From Takakia lepidozioides (lineage: Eukaryota; Streptophyta; Takakiopsida; Takakiales; Takakiaceae): DNA of 64,000 nucleotides. The notes beneath the pieces are model-generated. The model searched no databases. It was not told the origin of the DNA and was given only the letters and a program-made list of their open reading frames with translations. Shown in pieces: positions 1 through 11,819 of this stretch (position 1 is its first letter; each line of letters opens with the position of its first letter). The position numbers and the translations under genes were made by a program. Where the stretch lies: positions 23,498,001 to 23,562,000 of the forward strand of contig CM060734.1 of the NCBI GenBank assembly GCA_030704615.1, in the 5' to 3' direction.

Positions 1-1940
1 AATTATGGTGTCACTCCCCCCCAAGGATTACTGCCTTAATGCTCAAGGACTTCGAAGTCCTACACACTCATTAGGTGGCTGGTTGATCTACCGACCTCTT
101 GGTTGAACTATAATGCATGACATCTAACATATGCCTATGTAATTTAAACCCATGACCACTTGTAAGTTGGGCTTGTGCTTTACCTGTTGGAGCATCTCTT
201 ATTTTATTTTTATTTTTATTGTTTTGTTTGTTTCCAAGGGAACACTAGCCCCAGCCAGCATGTCTTTTTTTGCCTGAGAAAATGGAAGCCTAAATGGCTG
301 GCCTCTCCAATGGACGGTGGGTTGGTGGCTGTTGTAGCGGAAATACAAATGATTGGCTGGAAGTGAGAAAAACGAATGTTATATTATGGACTATTTGTGT
401 TTCATTTTTTGAATGATGGATGGATAGAAAATTGAGCCTTGAACGTTAAGCTAAAGTGGAATGACAGTCTTACAGTATGCTATCCTACTATGCTATGAAA
501 CTTATATTTAAGGTAATTACACCCAAATGTGAGCAGGTCTCAAAATGGATCCCTATTTTTGGGGTCTAAACTGGTCATGCCTGCCCTCAAATGGCGACCT
601 TACATTCAGCGGGCTGATTTAGGTTCATTCATGGACATTGTGGGCTGCATGTAGCTCTGTTAGGTGAACAAAAACACTCTGAATACTGTGCCCGTGTATT
701 TGCCAAATGGAGGCTTATTAATAAAGCTGAGTGCTTAATGTAAGCACGTTGTTATTTTAATTAACTCTGTATGGGGATATAGGGCTGATCAGATATGCTC
801 CGATTTTTTCTCTAAATGCCTTGGCGGCTGCTCAATTTCAAATTCAAGTGGGTCCCGTTTACTTTGCTTGCATGTGTACATGTAGTAGCTCACATAAGGG
901 GTTTTAAGACTATTTGAAGGATGAATTTTTATCCAAATTTTGTGTACCATGGGTCAACGGATAGCTTATGCCATAAGCTAGCTTTTGCAATTGGGCTTAT
1001 CTCATTTGAGCAAGATTTGAAGAAGTTATGGTCATCCTTTCCAAGAGGGATCTAGTTCATCTCAAATGATAAGGTTACTGGATGAATTTATCCATAACTG
1101 TGCATCCATGGATGCAGTGAAGTTATATGGAAGTCACTAAGCTGCCACATCATTGCCCTATCAAAGCCTTTGGGACAGCCTATGAACGCCGTAACTACCG
1201 CCTCCATGCCGCGGAGAGGGTTTCTCTCAAATCTGAAGCGTCTCTTCTTTTCCATTCATTTGACATAAAATAGTTTAGTATAAAGCATAAAGTCGCCAAT
1301 GTGTTAATACAGTTAAATGCAAAACCAGATATGCATGGGTCTTAATACCGTGCAATCATATGGGCCCATTTAATGCACACCCTTAGGTTTAGCATGCAGC
1401 GCCCACAGATACGGGTCAAATCGTGTGCTATAATGGGTCACATCATCGCCCATGGGTACTTCTACCCACTGCACACCGACTATTGCACACAGCTTAGCTA
1501 CTGCAGCGCGTCATTCATGTATGGGGAGCGTAGTTTGGTGAATAGCGCAGCATTAGTTTACACTTAAGTTAAGTTCCAGCTCTTTGCTAGCTCATGAGTG
1601 TGCAGCAGTGATGGACCTAAATTACAGGCCGAGCCAGGCTTTCCGCTTGTTGCCAGACACTGAGATGGATGACGGGGATAGAATGTAGAACGATAGCCAG
1701 GGAGTCACAAGTTCAATGAAAGGTATAAACATGCAAACGGTGGAAGTCAAACTGAGGATGAGGGACTTGAAAATTTCCAGTGGGGCCAGGGAGAGGACTC
1801 CCAAGTTGAATTTCAGGCCGGCCAAGGCCTTACAGATCAAGTAGAACCTGCAGTTCACCAAGAAGAAACTACAACACTGCCGGAGATAAATGTTGAAGTA
1901 CATGCCGACACTAATACTGCTGGGCCTCATGAACTGAGTA
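1..1940. other. Left flank, no gene supported
   Basis: Only short open frames without codon structure or recognisable domains occur here. The DNA is AT-moderate and non-repetitive at the scale I can see. I find no tRNA, no long inverted repeat and no homology to the elements further right. Open frames at 175-366, 1373-1567 and 1622-1930 (minus) give proteins without recognisable motifs and are most likely chance. Confidence 0.5.
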
Positions 1941-1948
1941 GGTGTGGG

Positions 1949-3600
1949 GGGCGGCCATGGACAGGGAGGAGGCCTCTCAAGAATGGGAACTGGACTGATG
2001 TGCAGCTGCGAGGTGTCATGGCTGCCGTTGATCGTGGAGACGACATCAGAGCCGCATCAAGGATGTTTGGAATGCCTGCAACAAGTCTTCAAAACCACGT
2101 TTATGGCGTTTCTACCAGTAGGAAGAGGGGCAGCAAAGGGACATTACACACCAATGAGGAAACTGCACCGGTCCAGTATATCGAAAAAATGCAAGATATC
2201 GGGCATCCCTTCACACTCACTCAACTACGTCTGAAGGTACCTGAAGTTATGCAAGAGAGTATCACACCTTTCACACATGGAATCTCGGGTTGGGGGTGGG
2301 TAAGATGGTTCAGGTCAAGGCATCCACATCTTTCTTTGAGAGTAGCTCAAGGACGAGAGACTGGGAGGGCCAAGGGACTATGTCCAGACAACGTTAAGAC
2401 ATTCTATGTTAACCTGCAGCTGATGTATAATAAGCACAACTATGGGCCAACAAGGATCTGGAATTGTGACGAGTCAGGGGCCCAGGCTGGGCGAAACTGA
2501 GGTGTTTTCTAGATAGTCACAACTCACATGTCGCCATAGACATTGTTAAGCAAGCAAGATCTGTAGGACTTGATGTCATTACACTGCCTTCCCACATCTC
2601 CCATGCAGCCCCTTGATGTGGCAGTTTTCAAGCCCTTTAAGACTGCCTTCAGGAAGTATAGAGATGTTTGGACCATGGCACACAAGGGTAGAGGAGCTTT
2701 GAAAGAAGATCTGGCCCAATGGGTTTCCCTTGCATTGAAAAAAAGAGTGACCCCTACCAACATTGCCAAGGGATTCAAGGCCTCAGGCATTTGGCCTTTG
2801 AATCTAGAAGCCATGGCAGGGAAGATGGGGTTGGTTGAATGCTTCTTAGGGGCGGGGACGGCAGACCACGCCGACACCAGACCAGAACTAGCAGACAAGG
2901 ATACAGCTGAGGGGGAGGTAGAAGACTTACTTGCTACCCTTCATGTGGAAGAGGTATTGAACAACCATGTGCCCAACATAGCAGATGATCACCACCACTA
3001 CTTTGTGGTGGTCGAGGAGTCACATGAGTATGAAGGGGGCGAGGACAACCAACAGCACGAGCGTAGCAGCTAATAGTCCCTAGTACATCTCGATGCTGAT
3101 GCAGATTGGGAGCTGGTTCCCAACCAGCCAGAGGTCCCGAGTCGTTCATCAATCTCCCGATTCTTGACGCTCCCGGAGGCTCCTGCAGTCAATTGGAGGA
3201 TGAAAGCAGAAGGACAAGAACCTGTCATAGACTACATCAAATCCATTATAATGACTAGTGATGTATACTTGGCAGCACTAGAGCAGAAATGGAGACTCAA
3301 GGATGAAGCAACTCGAGCTCGCGAGCAGAAAAAGAGGAGGCCCTGCAAGGAAAAGCAAAGCGGGCAGCGGAGAGAGTGGAGAAAGATGCTCTCACCTGAA
3401 CACAAGAGCGTCTAGCCAGGAGGGCCTTCGACGCCAAGTGGTCGGCCCGAGCTTGCAGCGAGGCAGGAGAACGTCTGCATCATGCAAGCTTCAAAGCAAA
3501 CAACCCGTTGACCGAGCATATTGCAAGGGTCGCCCCTATGTGGGTGGGCTCCACCGATCTATAAACACAATCAAAAGATCGGTATTGCTAAACGCAGGGC
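1949..3600 (+). pseudogene. Pogo/Tigger-like (CENP-B/DDE_1) transposase relic with internal deletion
   Basis: The frame from about 1949 to 2498 encodes a psq-type helix-turn-helix (DIRAASRMFGMPATSLQNHV), then a CENP-B-type DNA-binding region (GWVRWFRSRHPHLSLR) and the first catalytic block of the DDE domain (WNCDESGAQAGRN). It then stops. A second block with the next catalytic Asp (LDSHNSHVAIDIVKQA) follows at about 2510-2600. After a frameshift near 2605 comes the typical MQPLDVAVFKPFK block and C-terminus (2606-3073). A stop at about 3071 separates these from a charged tail (3164-3415) of the kind that ends plant pogo proteins (EPVIDYIKSI, TSDVYLAAL). The stretch between DDE blocks 1 and 2, perhaps 80-100 residues, is missing, so the enzyme is dead. 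Terminal repeats were not located. The family assignment is strong. Confidence 0.85.
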
Positions 3601-4110
3601 AAAGGCTCGAGGAGAAGACACAAGCCATCTTCAGGTCGTAGGAGTGCCATGGGCGCATCAACCTGGTATGGGACCACCTCCCGTGGAGTGAATTGCTGCC
3701 CTTGCATGCCATGGTGGTAAATAAGTAAGTAAGAAGGAGTTGCGGGGAGGGAGATGACAGAGATGGCGGGAGGAGTTGGCGCTTTTTGGCGGGAGGACAG
3801 TAGATGGAGAGCCAGGTCTGAGACAGCTGGGTGGTCTTGTTTACGACTCCATGAGGTGAGATTAGGGCGCGGGAGGACAAGAGGTGGAGGGCCCTGGCTT
3901 GCGACAGGTCAATAAGAAGATTCTTTTAGCTTAAGTAAGCACCGTTTTGGAAGAGGTGGGGGGGGGGGGGTCCATTTCGGGTTGCAGGTTGACCATTTGA
4001 CAAACATCCACGGTGACAACAGGGCTTACTGCAGTTCACTCATCCCATCTCCTTCATTTTGCTACTACACCATAGGATACCATTTGCTTCAAGGGGCCGA
4101 GCTGTAGGGT
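3601..4110. other. Spacer between pogo relic and element I
   Basis: No coding sequence is supported. A G homopolymer of about 13 lies near 3957-3970. The stretch ends at the left inverted repeat of element I. Confidence 0.5.
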
Positions 4111-4141
4111 CAACACTATTTTAATTAATTCTGGACTTTTG
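4111..4141 (+). repeat. Left terminal inverted repeat of element I
   Basis: It pairs with 31760-31790 in inverted orientation, with 30 of 31 positions identical. The preceding bases end in GGTC if the repeat is taken to start one base in, at 4112. Homology stops just inside the repeat. Confidence 0.75.
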
Positions 4142-4335
4142 GCTTAAATCTGGACTAAACTTAATATATATTTGTATTAAATTTAATTGAAATATTAATA
4201 ATATCATGGTGTAATGTATGATTGAACTTTGTGAAATTTCAGGTGATGTCATACTTGTTTCAAAATGTGTCATATAAGAGGTCTATTTGACATTGAAGTG
4301 CTCAATGTGAAGTAGCAGTATTGAACAATTCATTG

Positions 4336-4355
4336 AACGTCCACTTGGACGTCGG
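4336..4355. repeat. Degenerate element-I palindrome near the left end
   Basis: AACGTCCACTTGGACGTCGG resembles the element-I palindrome family (arm AACCTCCACTG). It lies about 0.2 kb inside the left terminal repeat, mirroring a similar degenerate copy at 31573-31596 near the right end. The match is imperfect. Confidence 0.4.
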
Positions 4356-4591
4356 ATAAAGTAAAATTCCATTGCAGGACCATGATAAACAAATGGGTCG
4401 CATCGAACATGGGCCAAACTCGTACTCTACCATACACGATACAACTTGCTAGTAATTTTATTGATGCAAGAATCTTCATATGAAGCACAATGTTCACATA
4501 CCACGCCATTGGAATGAATCATGTTTTGGATCTGACAAGGCAGTAAAATATTAGAATAGCATGAAACATTCGGAAGAGGTACTAGGGTAGT

Positions 4592-6245
4592 ACAATAAGG
4601 TTTGGGGTGTAACTAGAGAGAAGTGTAATAAGGTTTGGGTTTACAGTAAGGGTAAGGGTTTAGGGTTTGGATTTAGGGTACAAAAAGACAAACAAATATG
4701 ATGGACTCACACTCGGTAGAATTAAGAAATGGTTGAGGAATTTGATATCCCTGTAATCATTCTATCATACCTTATCCAACAAAAGAAAATATTAAAAGAG
4801 CATGAAACATTGAGAACTGTAACATGGTAGTACAATAAGGTTTGGAGTGTAACTAGGGTAGTACACTAAAGTTATTGGTTTATGGTAAGATTAATGGTTT
4901 AGGGGTGATGGTAAAGGTAGGGTTTTCGGTTTGGGTTTAAGAACACTATTGGACAAACAATGGAAGAGTCACAGTCGCTAGAACTTGGTGTGTGTTAGTA
5001 GGATAAAAAATAAAATAAAAAATGGAGAAACAAATATTATCGAAGAGTCATTGGGCCGGAGAAGTATTTAGATTGAGGATTCGTCCTTGGAACCTGGTAT
5101 TAAGATACATATGGTTATGGTATGGATACTTCATTCCCATTTGCAGGGGAAGGGTAAGGGTTTAGACATAACAATGGCGTAGGGTTTTGTTTAGGGTTCC
5201 CGACGAGGGTTTAGGGTTTGGGTTGAAGGTAGAAATGGTGAGCATACATGCCGGAAGACTCACACTCGCTACAACTTAGGGTTGTTAGTAAGGCAGTACT
5301 AAGCAAAATAAAAATGAAGAACCTAATATTATAGAAGTGTAGTCATTGCATCAGACAAGTATTTAAATGAAAGACTCGTCCTTGGAACCTGGTATTAAGA
5401 TACATAGAAAGCAAAGTTCGATAAAAAAAGGTAAGTGCATGTCAATCCAAACCAAAGGCAAAACCTTGTGCAAGGTGAAGGGCGAAGAGATTTGAATAAC
5501 CATAAATAGTTATGGTTATGGTATGGATACTTCATTCCCAGTTGCAGGGGAAGGGTAAGGGTTTAGACGTAACAATGGCATAGGGTTTTCCTTAGGGTTT
5601 TGGACAAGGGTTTAGGGCTTGGGTTGAAGGCAAAAATGGTGAGCATACATACCGGGAGACTCGCACTCGCTACAACTTAGTGTGTGTTCGTATGGTACAA
5701 AATGGAAATTTGGTTACATTGAAGAGATTTGGATAACTAAAATGGTTATGGTTATGGTATGGATAGTTGATTCCCATTTGTAAAGGGAAGGGAAAGGGTT
5801 CTGGGGTATTGGGTTAAGAGTAAATGTTTAGGGTTTTCTAGTAAGGGTTTAGGGTAAGGGTTTAGGGTTTTTGTTTAAGTTAAAAAATAGACAAACACTT
5901 ATGGAAAACTCCAGACTTCGCTAGAACTTCGTGTTGTTAGTAGGGTACTAGTAAGCAAAAAAAAAATGAAGAACCTAATATTATGGATGTCAAGTATTTA
6001 AATGAAAGACTCGTCGTTGGAACCTGGACCTAGTATTAAGATGTAACATATAAAGCAAACTGTAACATGCCTAAATGCATGTCAATCCAAAACAAAGGAA
6101 AAAGCTAGCGCAAATGTGAATGGAGAAGACATTTCAATAAACCATAATGGTTATGGTTATGGCTATGGTTATGGTATGAATAGTTCATGGGCCATTTGCA
6201 GAAAAGGGTCAGGGTTAGGGGTAATGCTAACAAAAAAAGCAAGGT
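4592..6245 (+). repeat. Degenerate tandem repeats rich in TTTAGGG (interstitial telomere-like)
   Basis: Plant telomere-type heptamers (TTTAGGG, with AGGGTTTAGGGTTT runs) occur in clusters near 4660, 5165-5225, 5570-5620 and 5810-5870. They sit within a larger degenerate repeat. The block 'GACTCACACTCGCTAGAACTT' and variants recur near 4705, 4965, 5255, 5660 and 5910. A 'CTCGTCCTTGGAACCTGG' block recurs near 5080, 5380 and 6010. A 'GGTTATGGTATGGATA' block recurs near 5115, 5515 and 5745. The region is non-coding and lies in the left arm of element I. It could be captured subtelomeric sequence or an expanded internal repeat. Confidence 0.65.
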
Positions 6246-7030
6246 ACTATAAAAAAAGGTATGTCAATCCAAAATCCTAAATTGCCAAAAAAATAATAAA
6301 AAATAATAAAAAATACACACTATGAGATTTGGAAAGAAAATGACGTTATATAACGACTTTTGGGAAGCGACTGGATCTCATGGGAGAAAATGGATCTGAA
6401 GAAAACATGAGAGAGGATAAAAGTCAGACCACCAAATAAAAACTATGAGAAATAAAAATTGCTTAAAATTTGAACAACGGAAAAGGACATGTGAAAGTAT
6501 GAAAATGAAATGAAATGAAAATTTGGTGCAGAAAAGTCGTAGAGCTTAGAGGGAAAATGGAGGAAAACCTCAGAGAAAAAACTTCAGGATTGGCAAATTG
6601 AAAAGTATGTCAACGACGATTGAGTAAGGCTCCTCCTAGTGGGAGACTTCAGTGGGAGAATTGGTTATGCGAAAAGCAAGTCCAATGTTTCAAAGAAGGA
6701 CTGGAAATAGGTTATTTTCTTCCGTTGTTAAAAACCTCTTTGACCGAATTTGAAAACTCCAGTGGTCGTGCCCGCCCATTTTGTTTTTGTGATCTCTATG
6801 TTATGTAGGCGAAACTCCCCCACAGGGTATTCTTTGTTGACCAGGACGTACAGCAGGCGAGAATCCAGCAAACCAGAAACAAAGGACGAGAACGTCCACT
6901 AGACATTCGAGGTTCAGTGCGACATAAGAATATTGCAAAAAGGATCCCCCAACGCAAACAAGAAGGGCCATATAGAGAAGAAAAAATTTATTTCTTAAAT
7001 CGAAGTACTGGAGTTGACCTCAACAATATG
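6246..7030. other. AT-rich stretch without a supported gene
   Basis: A-rich runs occur near 6285-6310. There is one short open frame (6620-6808) with no recognisable features. The stretch lies downstream of the minus-strand transposase and may hold its 3' untranslated sequence. Confidence 0.4.
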
Positions 7031-8982
7031 TCATTGGTCTGGAACTCGCTCGCACGACTCGCTTTCTGACTGACGATTAGCCTCCTCCAAATTAGCGCGC
7101 GCCTTCACTGCTTCGGCGGCAGTAATTCTCTTAGTGCTATTCCTTGTCATATTTTTCCGTGGAGGCATTGTCCACATAACATTGTTCACGTGGAGGAGGA
7201 TATGTCGAGTTATACTCCCAAAGTTTTGACCAGCAGTCCCTGTACCTTTCCAAGTCTGTTGGGTTACCACCTTTTCTTGGTCTCCACCACTCCACCTTCA
7301 CCTTCTTAAAATTAGGATCCTCCCTTTTGCGGATCACGTCAGATATTGCCACCCCCATCCAGACCGGGCACGTACTTGGGTCATGAGGGCGAACGAGCAC
7401 AAAGAACCCTTTCTCAATATCCTTGAACAGATTTAGGGATATTCTTGGTCGCTCACACCTCAGGCCACAGTAAGGTTCTAGGATTTCATCCTCTTCTTCC
7501 ACATCTAGCACTATATGTGGATGGATTCCATCTCTGTGATGATTCTTGGACCAATTTGTTTTCGGCCAAAATCCCTCAAGCAACTGAATACGCTCGGGAG
7601 CTTCTGGAATTGGCTTATCCAGCTCGGCGAGAATGTTTCCCCAGTATTGGTCGTATTGTTCCATTCGACCTCTGTAATGATCGTCAAGCATCATTCCTTT
7701 CGTCCAAAAATCCATGTATTTTTTTATTCCATTCTTAATGAATGACTGTTTTTCGGAGGAGTCGTCCCCGACTCCCCATATAGGTCTCCTTGGAACGGTG
7801 TCTGGGTCTCCTTCAGAGAGCTTGGGAGTCCCGTCAGGATTGGACTTCCACATCTTCACGCTATTGTTTGTTGGAAGCCAATCCGAATCAGTAGCGGACT
7901 TCTTGTACTTCATCGGGCCAGCCCTCGGCATCCTTAAAAAAGCGGAAGACGTGCATCTCTGAAATCCCGACCAACGCCTCTTTTCCATCTAGAATACAGC
8001 CCTTGACAAAATTCTTGAAGTCGGGAACCTCCTGAATAATCTGTGGAATGAACTGCAGATCTTGCGAGGTCATGAATGACCTCATCAAATCCGAAAGAAT
8101 GTAGGTGCTTCATTCCTTCAGCTTCTTCGAAATGTAGCTGAAGAACCCATCGATGTCCTCATGGGTGTGTCCAACCATTAGGAACCCTAGTTGGATTTCT
8201 TCAAAAATATCTTTGGCGGTCAGAAGGGATAGAAAAGCAAGCATCCATCTGTTCTTATTGTCCTTCGCGGAGTTGTCCATTTTGCAAGTACAGTCTTCTC
8301 GGAAGTGGACGAGCACCACGTTTGTCTTCCGGCCTGCAAGGTTTCAGAGCATCCAAACATCTCGATTTACCTCTTAAAAGTGATTCGAAAAACTCATTTT
8401 GAAGTCGGTAATCGAAAATGTTCCTGAACTCGCGACAGGTTGGCTTCTCCAGCTGGCGCAGGCAACGGGCCAAAGAACCAATTGTAAAGTTTGAATTTCC
8501 CTTCCAGAACTCAAAGGAATACTGTCCATAAGCTCCATCACCGTGTCCGTGCGTGACCATTCCTGTTAGTGAAACTGGAAGCTGACCCAATCCAGAAATC
8601 ATCTTGTTTGGAGTTTGTAGCCTTGGAACAGCTGTTTTCCTATGATCCATTTGTCGTGAATAATATAGAGAAACTCCTCCAGAATCATAACAGACTCATT
8701 CCTCCAGCTATGGTAAAGTCTTCTGCACGACTCTTGGTGCCTCAAATGTTTAACAAGAGCTTGTTTGTGTGTCACCTGTTCTGCACTTCTCTTGACAGAC
8801 TTTCTGATCAGGTCCTTTAACATCTCACACTCCGTGCACTTTGCAAATGTACTCTCAGTTACGAACCTCCACGTTAGGAAATATCCGACTCCGGATGCGG
8901 CTAACAGCCGACTGCGAGACTCCTTCCAACCCGTGTGCACTCCTACGCCCCTTCTTTTTATACTGACAGAACAAAAAATCAA
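7031..8982 (-). pseudogene. DUF7869-type transposase, C-terminal two thirds, frameshifted
   Basis: Reading leftward from 8982, the fragments show a Cys pair (FAKCTECEMLK), a helical HLRHQESCRRLYHSW block, then HGDGAYGQYSFEF. The RNase-H-like core follows, with MDNSAKDNKNRWMLAFL and VGHTHEDIDGFFSYISKKL (8110-8319). That core is characteristic of the plant, fungal and metazoan family I know as DUF7869, thought to be DDE-type transposases. A long C-terminal region (7137-7920) contains a BAH-like stretch near GFFVLVRPHDPSTCPVWMGV. Continuity needs frame changes near 8650, 8285 and 7920, and a stop follows KKLKE near 8107. The gene is therefore broken. The matching N-terminal domain lies on the other strand just upstream (9186 onward), which suggests an inversion. 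Family assignment is good; the transposase role is inferred from the family. Confidence 0.75.
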
Positions 8983-9053
8983 CTCGGGGTAGGCACCGAC
9001 ATAAGTCTATCTCAATACATCCTTATGTTGTGCCTTGGCATAGAAACACGCAG

Positions 9054-9078
9054 GAACCTCCACTGGGTAGGCGAGGTT
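9054..9078. repeat. Element-I palindrome, degenerate copy
   Basis: The left arm AACCTCCACTG is intact and the right arm is decayed (GGCGAGGTT). It lies between the two head-to-head parts of the transposase, at the proposed inversion breakpoint. Confidence 0.6.
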
Positions 9079-9185
9079 CTGGGTAGGTGTGGCCTTGAAG
9101 GAGGCAATTGGGACCCAGGTGGTGTGGAATGTTGGCGAAGTTCATGCGGAGAATAACGAGTATCAAGGAGGGCCTGACATGAATC

Positions 9186-10474
9186 TTGATGCCGGAGACA
9201 AGGGATACTGCCGAGAATTCTGACGTCGTCGAGGATGAATCAAACCACAGACCATCGAAGAGTTCCAGGAATCCGAGCGGAGGATTCGGAAGAAACAACT
9301 GGAGAAACTTGCAGTGCGTACTGTTAGGTGATGATGGGGGTGCACTGTTCAAGAGGAGGATTCAAGCCTGCATTCCGGACGAGGTGATCCTCAATGACAA
9401 GCCGGGAGAGGACGATGTTTGGAGTTCTTATCACCAGAATACTTTCTGGAGGTTCTGGATCTTTGATGTCTCTTGTAAAATGGCCTTTAATGAAAACACG
9501 ACTTTTGGAAAGTGGGAGACTACTCTCAAATGATGTGGAGAATTTTATTAGATCCTCCGACAGCATCTTGTACGAGGATCACGAGGTAGGTGTGAAGAAA
9601 GCGGCGTATCGGCATTTTACGAGGAAGAAGAGGGATCCAAATTTGGAACACTCCAAAAAAAGAATGAAGAATCTTACTCTGGAGGAAGTCCGGTCCGTGA
9701 GCAGCAAACCTTGCTGCAGACTTCACTACTGTCAATATTTCGATTGGCGAAAAACCTTGGCTATCTAAACTTCGTTTTGGGGATCCACTTTCGATGAGAG
9801 GAGAGAACACGTACTAAATGTTTCAAAACGACTTCACATGCTGGAAGGGACCTCTCGCAGGGTATACGTTACGATTGAGGGTGTGGATGTTTGTGAGACT
9901 GCTTGGTGGAAAATTCATGGAATTGGCAGGTCCACATACATGGAATACAGTAAGCATCAACAAAGCAAAAAACCAAGACGTATCACTGGTTATATCAAAA
10001 ACAAAAACCTTCCAGAAGAGATCTGAGAATGAAATATCAGATGTGGGCTCTGACGTGCGAACCTTCATAAATCCGGGCACTGACGAATCAATGTTTGAGG
10101 GACTTATTTGACGGGAGACAACGGAGGAAACAGAGGAAGAGAAAGATGAAAGTGATGAGTGCAATCTTCAGTCTGATTTAGATAATGACATTTTTGTAGG
10201 AGATAGTGAACAGTACCCGGGATTCGTCCTTCCGTCCACTCCCGGATACAGTCCTAACTCTCCTCAGTATGCAGTATCTGTCCTCGTAAATTCTCCAGAA
10301 TATGTCCCCGCTGATTCTCCAAAATATGTCCCTACAGATTCTCCTCAGTACGTCCCTGGACATTCTCCAGAATACATCTCTGGAGATTCTCCGACATATA
10401 CCCCTAGAGAGTACTCCCCTGAAAATGAGAGAGCCTCCTGTAGTTATTGTAGATATAAGAAAATGAAAAGATGA
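9186..10474 (+). pseudogene. N-terminal domain of DUF7869-type protein followed by CTD-like octad repeats
   Basis: The frame at 9394-10026 encodes a Cys-rich block (KPCCRLHYCQYFDW), an in-frame TAA at 9766, then DERREHVLN and a VDVCETAWWKIHGIGRSTY block. These match the usual N-terminus of DUF7869 proteins. A frame change near 10020 leads into an acidic segment with a TGA at 10109. Five octads follow at 10289-10411, of the form SPxYxPxD ([40 protein letters not shown]), preceded by GYSPNSPQY. The gene ends at a stop at 10472-10474, and an AATAAA lies at 10582-10587. The octads recall the RNA polymerase II C-terminal repeat but have a period of 8, not 7. An alternative reading is two separate genes. 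The first part (9186-9393) is in another frame. Confidence 0.55.
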
Positions 10475-10671
10475 ACCTCATCTTACAAAAGAATATTGAG
10501 TTCTTGTAGATATTGGGTATTTGTTATTCAAACAATTTTGAGACCACATGATGTATTGAGTGGCGAGACGAGCCTTCTCTGAATAAATGTTTTTTTCTTC
10601 TTATGAGTGATATCTTTTTTTCTCCTGAATTGGATTCTTTTATCTATCAGCTATGAGCATGTGAAGTGGTG

Positions 10672-10695
10672 AACCTCCACTGGACAGTGGAGGTT
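10672..10695. repeat. Element-I palindrome, perfect copy
   Basis: Arms AACCTCCACTG and CAGTGGAGGTT are separated by GA. It sits just upstream of the first recognisable ParB/methylase exon, in 5' leader or intron sequence. Confidence 0.9.
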
Positions 10696-11795
10696 ACTGT
10701 CCTGGGAGTTTTGTATGGTTGTTATGATATGTGTCTGACGAAAGAGGTGGTTTGTTCTGTGCACAGCAACATCACCCCAAGGGATTGTATTGTTGGAATG
10801 TGCAAACCTATCTGTGGTTCATTTGTTTATCGAAAATCTCCGAATTTCAAGAATGATCACCTGGCAATTTTTGAGCTCAACCTGGAGATCACAGAATGGG
10901 GCATTGTACCCGTTGGCACACCTCCGGACCATAAGTTCCGGTTCCAATACAAGATTGGTGTAGAGGTCGCCGAGCTCAAATATGCAGATGTGGTCGACGT
11001 AGAGCTGGAGATGGAGGTGGAATTTCCGATGCTGGTAATGTTCATAATGGAAGATGGTAGATTTCCCAGAACGTTTGGCTTCAAACTGGAGGTACGAATT
11101 CTATGGAAGGCCATGATGAGAGAGTCCATCAGGGCGGGGTTCACATATTGCGACGAGGGTACTCAATTTACAGATGAAGGATTTTGCATGGCTTGGGGTA
11201 TTTTCTTGGATGTGCTTTACCTAAAGGGTAAGGAGATTGCAAAGACCCGGGAGGAGTAGGCTGCAAGAGGGAGGCCAAAGAAGGGAAAATGGAAATCCGT
11301 TGACGTCGGTGGTGATGAGAATGAAGCCGGGACATCAGGGGGAAAGAAGAAACAAAAGGAGGAGATGGATCCCGCGTTCATGACAGATAACAAGAAACCC
11401 AAGGCTGCAGACATATTCGACAAAGAGAAGTGTGAGAAGATGCTGGAGAGGCTGGAGCAAGACTACAAGGACATGTTTCCTTTTGGGTTTGAGGCGACGC
11501 AGGACGTCAAAGTTTCCATGATGGAGCTTGCTCCCAGGGATATGGTGTATAGGCCCTAAATGTGAAGCACAAAGACGAAGTCAAAGCGCGTCTTTACCAT
11601 CTCCGGGTGTTCGACTCCAAACATCCAGTTTATTTGATTCCCGTAAACCCCAAGAAGCCTATGGAGGTTTCTAATTCGAAACCTCGAAACAGGAACGAGG
11701 TGGAAAATTCCAGATTCTTCGTCATCGGTGGACAACACACGATCATTGCTGCCAAGGTATATTTCTCAACAAATTCCAATTTTTGTAACAACATG

Positions 11796-11819
11796 AACCT
11801 CCACTGGACAATGGAGGTT
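11796..11819. repeat. Element-I palindrome in intron 1 of the ParB/methylase gene
   Basis: Arms AACCTCCACTG and CAATGGAGGTT are separated by GA, with one arm mismatch. Confidence 0.85.

Noticed and set aside
1622-1930. Minus-strand open frame of 102 codons as a gene
   Set aside because: Hydrophobic but without motif, signal or homologue I can name, and it overlaps the approach to the pogo relic on the other strand.
11250-11262. An intron removing the TAG at 11257 in the element I ParB/methylase gene
   Set aside because: No GT-AG pair of plausible length surrounds it; the frame is otherwise continuous on both sides, so I treat it as a nonsense mutation.
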